NCBI GenBank assembly: GCA_964647255.1
Contig: CAZYGI010000086.1
Coordinates: 1 to 14,953 of the forward strand
DNA length: 14,953 nt
DNA from: CAWJEL01 sp964647255
Lineage (GTDB): Bacteria > Chloroflexota > Anaerolineae > CG2-30-64-16
Direction: 5' to 3'
Positions 6,920-14,953 of this stretch are shown in pieces. Every line of letters starts with the position of its first letter. Within the stretch, counting starts at the first letter, position 1. Made by a program: the position numbers and the translations under genes. The notes beneath the pieces are model-generated. The model did no database searches and was not told the DNA's origin. It saw only the letters and a list, made by a program, of their open reading frames with translations.

Positions 6920-6948
6920 AGTCTATCACCTGGAAGGCTATTTGTCAA
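6920..6948 (-). promoter_or_regulatory. Sigma-70 type promoter for the hydroxylase operon
   Basis: On the minus strand a perfect -35 hexamer TTGACA (6943-6948) is followed after 17 bp by TAGACT (6920-6925), which matches TATAAT at four of six positions. Transcription would start near 6913. It sits in a locally AT-rich patch in the only long gene-free interval, in the right orientation. Confidence 0.65.
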
Positions 6949-7151
6949 AGCGTCTCAGGCGTGAAACGGGCTGCGTGTTTGGGGCAGACCACGGCGGAGC
7001 GGGCATGCTGAGGATCCGGCAAAGCTCGTCGGAGGGTGTCTGCGGGGCAGTTTCGGGGCAGGCGCACCGCCTGGCCGGGCTCACGGCGACGCCCTTTGAC
7101 CGGCGGAGGATGCGCCATGCCCCGAAAAGGGGGGACGCGCCGGAGCGTAGA
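6949..7151. other. Gene-free interval downstream of the CBS-ACT gene
   Basis: This stretch between the transporter operon and the hydroxylase promoter holds no convincing gene. It is GC-rich and contains weak hairpins, such as CCCC and GGGG around a TTTT loop near 7120-7134 and AGGCG-GTG-CGCCT near 7060. None is followed by a T-tract, so I do not call a terminator. Read-through from the transporter operon cannot be excluded. Confidence 0.5.
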
Positions 7152-7797
7152 TCACACCTCTCTGATGTCTATGATGGTCTCGCCCTGAACCTGGCTCAAA
7201 GCGTCGGCGAGTTCTGCCGTGGTCACGCCCTCAATCTTGATCACCGCGTCCCATTTGCTTGGGTCACGCGGCGTCACGCTGCCGCCCAATGCACGGATGC
7301 CCCAGTCATGCGCCGCGATCGCAGCCACCAGCCGAGCCAGTTCGCCGGGCCGGTCGTTTTCCATGCGCACCGTCGCGCGCACGCCGCGGGTGCGCGTCGC
7401 CATCATTTCCATCAGTTGCGCCAGCAGGTCGGTCTCAGTGATGATGCCGATGACGACGTCATCCTCCAGCACCGGCAGGCAGCCGACCTTCTTCTCGACC
7501 ATCACGCGGGCCGCTTCCTCGAGCGTCACGTCCGGGCCGATGGTGGTGACATCCTTGGCCTTGATCATCACATCTTTCAAGGTCAAGCGAGACAGGTAGC
7601 CGGCGATCTCCCACATGTTCAGGCTGCCGAGCCGGCCGGGGTCCACCAGCAGCGTCTGGCGGGTCACCAGGCCTAGCAGCCGCTTGCCGTCGCCGACGAC
7701 AGGCAGGCGGCGGATCTTGGCTTCGACCATAAACCGCTGGGCTTCAACGGCGGACATCTCCGGGTCGGCCAGCAGGGGATGCCGGGTCATGTAGTCT

Positions 7798-7808
<11 letters not shown>
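7152..7808 (-). CDS. Small CBS-CBS-ACT domain regulatory protein
   Basis: This 218-aa soluble protein has two CBS motifs (a Bateman pair, about residues 1-55 and 76-132) followed by an ACT-like domain (about 143-216). The first CBS starts VRDYMTRHPLLADPEMSAVEA and contains IRRLPVV and GLVTR. The second has KDVMIKAKDVTTIGPDVTLEEA and the GIITETDLL end. This architecture resembles AcuB-like proteins. CBS pairs generally bind adenosine nucleotides and ACT domains often bind amino acids, but the ligand here is unknown. The gene overlaps the end of the ABC ATPase gene by 11 bp and has AAGGAG seven bases before its ATG, so it is made with the transporter. A sensor role linked to uptake is plausible but is inference from position. 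No catalytic domain is present. Confidence 0.88.
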
Positions 7809-9984
<2,176 letters not shown>

Positions 9985-10005
9985 AGCATACCTCTATCCG
10001 ACGTT

Positions 10006-10038
10006 AGACCTTTGAGGTCTCTGAGACCTGAAAAGTCT
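10006..10038. repeat. Nested palindromic repeat upstream of the ATPase gene
   Basis: Two 15-bp elements, AGACCTTTGAGGTCT and AGACCTGAAAAGTCT, are separated by 3 bp. They are near-complementary to each other (two mismatches), and each is itself an imperfect palindrome. They fill much of the 68-bp gap between the second permease and the ATPase. Form and position suggest a dispersed intergenic repeat rather than a terminator, since no T-tract follows. Confidence 0.7.
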
Positions 10039-10052
10039 AGCAAAGGCCTGAT

Positions 10053-10976
10053 TCACTGGTACCGCATGGACTCTTCGCGCAGGCCATCGGCCAGCAGGTT
10101 CAGCCCGACGACCAGCGTTGCAATGGCAAGCGACGGCCAGAGCGCGGCCCACGGGCTGCCGGACAGGATATAGCGCCGCCCCGAGGCGACCATGCTCCCC
10201 CAGTCCGGTGAGGGCGGGGGCAGCCCCAGGCCCAGGAAGCCCAGGGTGCCCATCGCGAAAATCGCGTAGCCCACGCGGAGCATGGCATCAATGATGATCG
10301 GCCCGCGGGCGTTGGGCAGGATCTCGACGAACATGATGTGCAGCTTGCTCTCGCCCCGCAGCTCGGCGGCCCGGATGTAGTCGCGGGTGCGGATGTCGAG
10401 CGCCAGGCTGCGCACCAGGCGGGCGATGCCCGGCGTCCCGACGATGGCGATCGCCAGCACGACGTTGGTGGCCGAGGCGCCGACCGCGGCGATGATGATC
10501 ATGTAGAGCAGGATCACGGGGAACGCCATCATCGCGTCCAGCACGCGCATCACCACCTCGTCAATCCAGCCGCCCAGATAGCCGCCCAGCAATCCCAATG
10601 TGCACCCGATGACCAGGCCCAGCAGGACGCCCCAGATCGCGGTGCCTAACGGCAGCCAGAAGTGCTCGCCGACCGGCAGGTAGACCAGCACCACCCGCGC
10701 ACCGTAGAGCAGCCGCGACCAGATGTCCCGCCCCAAGTCGTCGGTGCCCAGGATGTGCGCGGCTGACGGGGCCGCGTTCTGGGCTCTGTAGTCCTGCGCG
10801 GTGGGGCTGTAGGGCGTCAGCACCGGGGCGAAAACGGCCGCCAGGATCCAGAACAGGACGATCACCAGGCCGATCACGGCGGTTTTGGACGCGAAAAGGA
10901 CGGACAGCCTGTCCTGGGTGCGCTGCCGCCACGTCGGATGAGAGGCCGTAGGGACGCCTTGTGCGGTTACTGTCAT
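10053..10976 (-). CDS. DppC-type ABC transporter permease
   Basis: This 307-aa inner-membrane permease is the second half of the transmembrane channel. Residues 20-55 match the OppC N-terminal segment with a membrane helix (about 33-53). The conserved HILGTDDLGRDIWSRLLYGAR stretch follows at 74-94. Further hydrophobic helices lie at about 105-135, 150-168, 170-190, 235-255 and 278-296. The EAA loop that contacts the ATPase is around 199-225 (DYIRAAELRG to LPNARGP). Length is normal for the family. The start at 10976 has GGGGAG six bases upstream. The gene is separated from the first permease by a 107-bp spacer with a long inverted repeat, and from the ATPase by 68 bp, so this part of the operon is less compact than the ATPase/CBS junction. 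Confidence 0.95.
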   Translation of the reverse strand: MTVTAQGVPTASHPTWRQRTQDRLSVLFASKTAVIGLVIVLFWILAAVFAPVLTPYSPTAQDYRAQNAAPSAAHILGTDDLGRDIWSRLLYGARVVLVYLPVGEHFWLPLGTAIWGVLLGLVIGCTLGLLGGYLGGWIDEVVMRVLDAMMAFPVILLYMIIIAAVGASATNVVLAIAIVGTPGIARLVRSLALDIRTRDYIRAAELRGESKLHIMFVEILPNARGPIIIDAMLRVGYAIFAMGTLGFLGLGLPPPSPDWGSMVASGRRYILSGSPWAALWPSLAIATLVVGLNLLADGLREESMRYQ

Positions 10977-11013
10977 GGGGCACTCCCCTGTTCAGAGTCA
11001 TCCGTGAGGGAGC

Positions 11014-11069
11014 GTAGTGACGACTTCAGTCGTGTTCGACACATGCATGACGATTGAAGTCGTCACTAC
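11014..11069. repeat. Near-perfect 20-bp inverted repeat between the two permease genes
   Basis: The left arm GTAGTGACGACTTCAGTCGT (11014-11033) and right arm ACGATTGAAGTCGTCACTAC (11050-11069) are complementary except for one position, with a 16-bp loop. The element occupies most of the 107-bp spacer. Its size and arms resemble a small dispersed palindrome or MITE-like element. No T-tract follows on the transcribed strand, so termination is not supported. Confidence 0.85.
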
Positions 11070-11083
11070 CATTAACTTTCTTG

Positions 11084-13198
11084 TTACGCGTATCGGATGC
11101 GCGGGTTGATCAACGTGTAGACGATGTCGGCCAGCAATTGCGTGGCGACGGCTACGATCACCAGGACCATCGCGCCGGCCTCAATTGCGTTGTAATCCTT
11201 GAACAGCGCCGAATCCAGCAGATAGCTGCCCAACCCCGGATAGCCGAAGATGACCTCCACGACGACGATCCCGCCCAGCAGCCAGTTGACGTGCAGCATG
11301 ATGACGGTGATCGGGGCCATCAGCGCGTTCCGCACGGCGTATCTCAGGACGATGCGCCGGTAGGGCAGGCCCTTCAGAAAGGCAGTGCGGATATACGGCG
11401 CCTTCATTACTTCCACCATGCTGGCCCGCGTGATCCGCAGGACATAGCCCAGCTCGATCAAGGTGAGGGTCATCACGGGCAGGATCAGCATTTCAGGCTT
11501 GGTCCACGGCGCCTTTTCGCCGAACACGGTGGCGCCCGGCACCAGCTTCAGCCAGAACGCAAAGATCAGGATCAGGAAAATACCGGTGGCGAATTCCGGC
11601 GTCACGGAGAACATCATGCCGCCGATCGAGAGGATCCGGTCCAGCGGCTTACCTTCTTTCAGCCCGGCCAGGATGCCCAGCACGAGCGCCAGCGGCATCA
11701 CCACGATGAACGCGGTGCCGGCCAGCACCAGTGAGTTGCGCAGCCGGAGGAAAAGCAGATCGCCGACCGGCCGGCCGGTGCGCAGCGAGATGCCGGGATC
11801 GCCCCGCAGCAGCCCGCGTTGCAGCGGAATATACTCTGCCGGGCCGCCGGTGAACGCCTTCCAGCCGGTGCCCTGGATGAAGACCCATACTTCCTTGCCG
11901 CTGCCCGTCTCCCACCGCACCGCGTGGTTTTGCGCATCCACGCCCCAGAAGGTGCGGCCGACGCGCGCCTGGCCGGCCGCGTCGGTGCGCGCGAGCACCT
12001 GGCCGATGCCGGTCAGAATATCGGCGGCCTGCCCAAAGGCTTGTCGGGCCGCGTCGGTCTTCCCGGCTTTCAGGGCCGTGACGCCCTTGAGCAGCGGATC
12101 GCCCACATCGGCATCGGCGTCATCCATCGCGTTCGCCAGCGCCTGGAGCGTCGCCGGCAAGACCGATAACTGTTCCGGGTCGAATAGCGTCTTCGCTGGA
12201 TCGGCCAGGTCGCGCAAGACGCCGGCCGCGGCCCGGTAATCGCCGCTCCCCATGCTTGCTGTGAAGCCGTTTAGGTTGCCTGTGAGTTTCTGAAGCGTGG
12301 GGACCACGCCGGTAAGCGCGGTGATCGTCGCGGCGGCGTCGCCGCTTTTCAAGCTCTGATACGCTTGCTGTAGTTGGGCGGCGCTGCTCGCGTCAACTTC
12401 TTTCAACTGGACGGACGCCCGGTTGAGCTGGCCCGCCATGAATTGCTGTTCGCTCAATTGAAGGGCGCCGGCACTCGGCCCCGTCAGCACCCCGTAGATG
12501 GTGACGGCCCGGAGGAGGTTGTCGTTGCCCGCGACCGCAGCAGCGGCTTTTTGCAGCGCCTGTTTCCGGCCGGCCGCCTTCGGATCCCGCAGCGCCTCCA
12601 GAGCGCTTTCCGGCCCGGCCAAAGCCGTGAGCAGCGTGGTCTGGTTTTGATTCCTGGCGCGTAAAATGCCCAGGATTTGGTCCACGGCCTGGCCGATGGT
12701 CTGCCGGTCCGCTTCGTTCAGTTGCGTATTGTCCGTCAACGTCGCCCGGTACTGCTCCAGGCGCACGATCTCGGCTGCCGGCGTTTTGATCTGCCACCGC
12801 CCGTTGTCCGGCTTCTCGACCACTTTGCCATCGGCCTGACGTTGCCTGACAAACAAGTTTTCGCCTTCCAGCCGCCACTGGATGAGCTGGCCGTCTCGAT
12901 CCACGGCCCACCATTCTTTGAAGCCATCCCTGGTGGTGATCTGGCGCATCGGCAGGCCCACCGCGCGCGCCGCCTGCCAGTCGGCGCCGATCAACCAGTG
13001 AATGTAGCGTGTGACCATCGGTTTGTCGAGGCCGTTTTGCGCCAGGAAGGAGGCTTCTTGCTCGGGGGTGATTTGGGCGCCCAGCGCGTTGCGCGCCACG
13101 TTGCCCGGCGCGGCCGTGGTGATGGCAAAGACGGCCACCGAGACGAGGAACATGGTTAACACCATCAACAACAACCTGCGCAAGATGAATCGTGCCAT
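11084..13198 (-). CDS. DppB-type ABC transporter permease with a large extracytoplasmic insertion
   Basis: This 704-aa membrane protein is about twice the family's usual length of 310-340 aa. TM1 is at about 5-28, then the normal family segment LGAQITPEQEASFLAQNGLDKP to RYIHWLIG ends near residue 71. Normal sequence resumes at GLLRGDPGISLRTGRPVGDLL (462 on), with membrane helices at about 488-511, 535-553, 571-588, 627-650 and 672-694 and the EAA loop around 601-625. Between them lies about 385 aa outside the membrane: a short motif WWAVDRDGQLIQW (96-108), a long Ala/Leu/Gln-rich helical part with TPR-like GD..AA repeats, and a second copy of the motif, FWGVDAQNHAVRW (417-429). The start at 13198 is chosen because GGGAGG lies 10 bases ahead and the protein begins MARFILRR. 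The in-frame ATG at 13282 would translate a palindromic repeat. The frame is uninterrupted. Confidence 0.93.
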   Translation of the reverse strand: MARFILRRLLLMVLTMFLVSVAVFAITTAAPGNVARNALGAQITPEQEASFLAQNGLDKPMVTRYIHWLIGADWQAARAVGLPMRQITTRDGFKEWWAVDRDGQLIQWRLEGENLFVRQRQADGKVVEKPDNGRWQIKTPAAEIVRLEQYRATLTDNTQLNEADRQTIGQAVDQILGILRARNQNQTTLLTALAGPESALEALRDPKAAGRKQALQKAAAAVAGNDNLLRAVTIYGVLTGPSAGALQLSEQQFMAGQLNRASVQLKEVDASSAAQLQQAYQSLKSGDAAATITALTGVVPTLQKLTGNLNGFTASMGSGDYRAAAGVLRDLADPAKTLFDPEQLSVLPATLQALANAMDDADADVGDPLLKGVTALKAGKTDAARQAFGQAADILTGIGQVLARTDAAGQARVGRTFWGVDAQNHAVRWETGSGKEVWVFIQGTGWKAFTGGPAEYIPLQRGLLRGDPGISLRTGRPVGDLLFLRLRNSLVLAGTAFIVVMPLALVLGILAGLKEGKPLDRILSIGGMMFSVTPEFATGIFLILIFAFWLKLVPGATVFGEKAPWTKPEMLILPVMTLTLIELGYVLRITRASMVEVMKAPYIRTAFLKGLPYRRIVLRYAVRNALMAPITVIMLHVNWLLGGIVVVEVIFGYPGLGSYLLDSALFKDYNAIEAGAMVLVIVAVATQLLADIVYTLINPRIRYA

Positions 13199-13208
13199 GG
13201 TCCTGGTT

Positions 13209-13214
13209 CCTCCC
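13209..13214 (-). promoter_or_regulatory. Ribosome binding site that fixes the DppB-type permease start
   Basis: GGGAGG on the minus strand lies 10 bases before the ATG at 13198. It supports this start over the in-frame ATG at 13282, which sits inside a palindrome and would add 28 residues with no membrane-protein character ahead of a standard N-terminus. Confidence 0.7.
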
Positions 13215-13256
13215 GGTTCATCGTCCGGCGTTGGCCGCGTGTTTTCTCGGAAACTG

Positions 13257-13297
13257 GCAGACCTGTCAGGCTTCGAGAACAAGCCTGACAGGTCTGC
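13257..13297. repeat. Perfect 17-bp inverted repeat after the solute-binding protein gene
   Basis: GCAGACCTGTCAGGCTT (13257-13273) and AAGCCTGACAGGTCTGC (13281-13297) are exact complements with a 7-bp loop. The element begins about 20 bp after the solute-binding protein stop codon. The RNA hairpin would be very stable but no T-tract follows. It may work like REP elements, protecting the 3' end of the binding-protein message, or it may simply be a dispersed repeat. Confidence 0.85.
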
Positions 13298-13316
13298 ACC
13301 ATGTCAATAAACGCGA

Positions 13317-14953
13317 TTACGCTGACTTCCAGACCTCGTTGAAGAGCATGTACAGGGTCGGGTGCCCCAGGACATTCTGGACATTCTTCCGATAGACCGT
13401 CCAGATGTTCATCCACCACGCAATCGCGACCGAGCCGCGATCCATCTGGATCTGCTCAAGCTGGCACATGATCTCCCGTCGTTTGTCTACGTCAATCGTG
13501 CTGTTGGCCTGCTGCAAGAGCTTGGAGAATTCATCGTCCACCCAGCGCGATTCGTTCCAGCCGACCGGCTTGCCGTTCTCGTCGGCCGTGTAGGCCAGGT
13601 TCAGGATCATGGTGCCGAGCGGGCGGTGGGTCCAGGGCGTCACCCCCAGATCCACTTCGGTCCACTTGTTCCAGTAGTCGTTGTTGGGCATCGAATCCAG
13701 GGTGATGCGGAACCCGCCGGCCAGCGCGTCTTCCTTGAGGATCTGAGCGTAGGCTACGATGTCGGGCCAGCCGGAGCCGACAGCCAGTTTAATGTCCAGC
13801 CCATCGGGATAACCGGCCTCGGCGAGGAGCTGCTTGGCCTTCGCCGGATCGTACGCGGGAATGGGTTTCTCGCAGTATTCGGGATGCTTCGGGTACACAT
13901 GGAAGTCCGCGCCCTGGACGCCCTGCCCAAAGTAGGCCAGTTGGAGGATCTTCTCGCGGTTCTGGCACAGCTTGAGCGCCTGCCGCACCTTGTTATCCTT
14001 CCAGGGATCCATGTCAACCCGCATGCGCAGGACGCGGCAGAGGCCGGTCGGCATCCCCGCGACCGTGACGTTGGGATCGTCCTTCAGACCGTTGTAGAAG
14101 TCTGGGCTGACGTTATCGCCGAGGTCCAGATAATCCACCTGGCCGCCCTTGATCGCCGCCATCCAGGCCGACGTATCTTCGCCCATATCAATGAATTCCA
14201 TCTCATCGAGGTAGGGCAGCGGCTTGCCATCGGCGCCGTTCTGCCAGTAGTCCTTCCGGGCCTTGAGCAGGGTGCGCTCGCCGACCGTGTAGGTGTCCAG
14301 CGTGTAGGGGCCGGTGCCGTGTGGCGCCTTGATGAAGTCGCCCTCGAACGTGCGGTGGTTCAGCATCAGGGCCGGATAATGGAACAGGTGCTCGGGCACG
14401 CCGATCTCCGCCCGGTTGAGGTTCAGTTTGACCGTGTAGTCATCCACCTTCTCGATGCCGTTGGCGTCCATGTAGGTCATTAGGCCGGCGATCGAGGAGC
14501 CAACGTCCTTCTTGAACCATTCGCCCATGGTGAACACCACGTCGTCTGCGTTGAACTCGTCGCCGTTGTTGTGCTTGATCCCCTTGCGCAGATTGAGCGT
14601 CCACGTCTTGAGGTCGTCGCTGGGCTTGAAGCTCTCGAGCAGGTACGGGTGGGTGATGTTGTCCTTGTCGGTGTAGGTCAGATATTCGGCCACCTGGCGC
14701 AATTGATTGGAGGCTGAGACCCACGAGAATTGGGCCGGGTGGGTGACCTTCTGCACGCGGCTGGCGCAGACGAGCTTGCCGCCGCGGGTGATGGCGCCCG
14801 TTGCGGCCGCCGGCGCCGCGGTCGCAACTGGCGCCGCGGTGGGCGGCACGGCGGTCGGGGGAACAGCTGTCGGCGCAGGAGCAGCGGGCGCCGTGGTGGG
14901 CGCAACTGGCGCCGCCGTGGGGGCGGCCGGCCCGCAGGCGGCCATCGCCGACG
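13317..14953 (-). CDS. Family-5 solute-binding lipoprotein of the peptide-type ABC transporter, 5' end outside window
   Basis: This extracytoplasmic binding protein captures substrate for the transporter. The visible part begins inside the signal peptide: SAMAAC, with the lipobox cysteine codon at 14934-14936. A linker of about 45 residues rich in Ala, Pro, Thr and Val follows (TAAP, TAVP, TAAPV units), which is common in Chloroflexota lipoproteins. The SBP_bac_5 domain then starts near GGKLVCASRV and carries hallmark segments such as LKTWTLNLRKGIKHNNGDEF followed by NADDVVFTM, GTGPYTL and KVRQALKLCQNREKIL. The mature protein is about 539 aa, normal for DppA/OppA. An ATG at 14945 exists, but it falls just before the lipobox Cys and the frame stays open to the window edge, so the true start lies outside. 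It is the first visible gene of the transporter operon. Peptides are the default substrate, but the family also takes nickel, sugars and other solutes. Confidence 0.95.
   Translation of the reverse strand, partial: SAMAACGPAAPTAAPVAPTTAPAAPAPTAVPPTAVPPTAAPVATAAPAAATGAITRGGKLVCASRVQKVTHPAQFSWVSASNQLRQVAEYLTYTDKDNITHPYLLESFKPSDDLKTWTLNLRKGIKHNNGDEFNADDVVFTMGEWFKKDVGSSIAGLMTYMDANGIEKVDDYTVKLNLNRAEIGVPEHLFHYPALMLNHRTFEGDFIKAPHGTGPYTLDTYTVGERTLLKARKDYWQNGADGKPLPYLDEMEFIDMGEDTSAWMAAIKGGQVDYLDLGDNVSPDFYNGLKDDPNVTVAGMPTGLCRVLRMRVDMDPWKDNKVRQALKLCQNREKILQLAYFGQGVQGADFHVYPKHPEYCEKPIPAYDPAKAKQLLAEAGYPDGLDIKLAVGSGWPDIVAYAQILKEDALAGGFRITLDSMPNNDYWNKWTEVDLGVTPWTHRPLGTMILNLAYTADENGKPVGWNESRWVDDEFSKLLQQANSTIDVDKRREIMCQLEQIQMDRGSVAIAWWMNIWTVYRKNVQNVLGHPTLYMLFNEVWKSA

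Noticed and set aside
7119..7134. CCCC/GGGG hairpin after the CBS-ACT gene as an intrinsic terminator
   Set aside because: The stem is short and is followed by GC-rich sequence rather than a T-tract on the transcribed strand.
11084..13282. Permease start at the ATG at 13282
   Set aside because: It would add 28 residues translated mainly from a palindromic repeat. The ATG at 13198 has a GGGAGG site and gives the usual MARFILRR permease N-terminus.
13302..13307. TTGACA on the minus strand after the solute-binding protein gene as an internal promoter
   Set aside because: At 17-bp spacing the -10 position reads GCTTGT, a poor match, and it lies within the palindrome. I do not call a promoter.
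14943..14945. ATG at 14945 as the start of the solute-binding protein
   Set aside because: It would leave only three residues before the lipobox cysteine and no signal peptide. The frame is open to the window edge, so the true start is outside.

Overview
The window is GC-rich bacterial DNA in which every convincing gene lies on the minus strand, so transcription runs from the right edge to the left edge. No rRNA, tRNA, CRISPR array or insertion sequence is visible. The secreted lipoprotein has a long Ala/Pro/Thr linker directly after its lipobox cysteine, and the window carries many different short dispersed repeats (7- and 8-bp tandem arrays, small palindromes). Together these point to a Chloroflexota (Anaerolineae-like) genome. 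That assignment is inference from style, not from a marker gene.

Region 1 (right, 14953 to 7152) is a dipeptide/oligopeptide-type ABC transporter operon. In transcription order it holds a family-5 solute-binding lipoprotein (5' end outside the window), a DppB-type permease enlarged to 704 aa by an extracytoplasmic insertion of about 385 aa, a DppC-type permease, a fused DppD-DppF ATPase with a 30-aa tandem repeat in its linker, and a small CBS-CBS-ACT protein that overlaps the ATPase gene by 11 bp. The first three junctions carry palindromic repeats instead of tight overlaps.

Region 2 (7151 to 6778) is the only long gene-free stretch. It holds a good sigma-70 type promoter (TTGACA, 17 bp, TAGACT). 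Just downstream are three alternating 7-bp half-sites at strict 10-bp spacing, which look like a repressor operator of the IclR/PcaU kind.

Region 3 (6777 to 1) is an operon for two complete molybdenum hydroxylases of the xanthine dehydrogenase/CO dehydrogenase superfamily. Set A is a molybdopterin subunit plus an unusual FAD-then-2Fe-2S fusion. Set B is separate FAD, 2Fe-2S and molybdopterin subunits, the last cut by the left edge. Several starts overlap the previous stop as ATGA. The set B large subunit keeps the Gln, Glu and Arg positions typical of purine-type enzymes. The set A large subunit has lost all three while keeping the catalytic Glu, so the two enzymes probably act on different substrates.

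The most unusual theme is that 7- or 8-bp tandem repeats have entered coding sequence. One lies inside the set B large subunit, one forms the linker of the FAD/2Fe-2S fusion, one forms the C-terminal tail of the set A large subunit, and one supplies the stop codon of the fusion gene. The substrates of the transporter and of the two hydroxylases cannot be read from the sequence.
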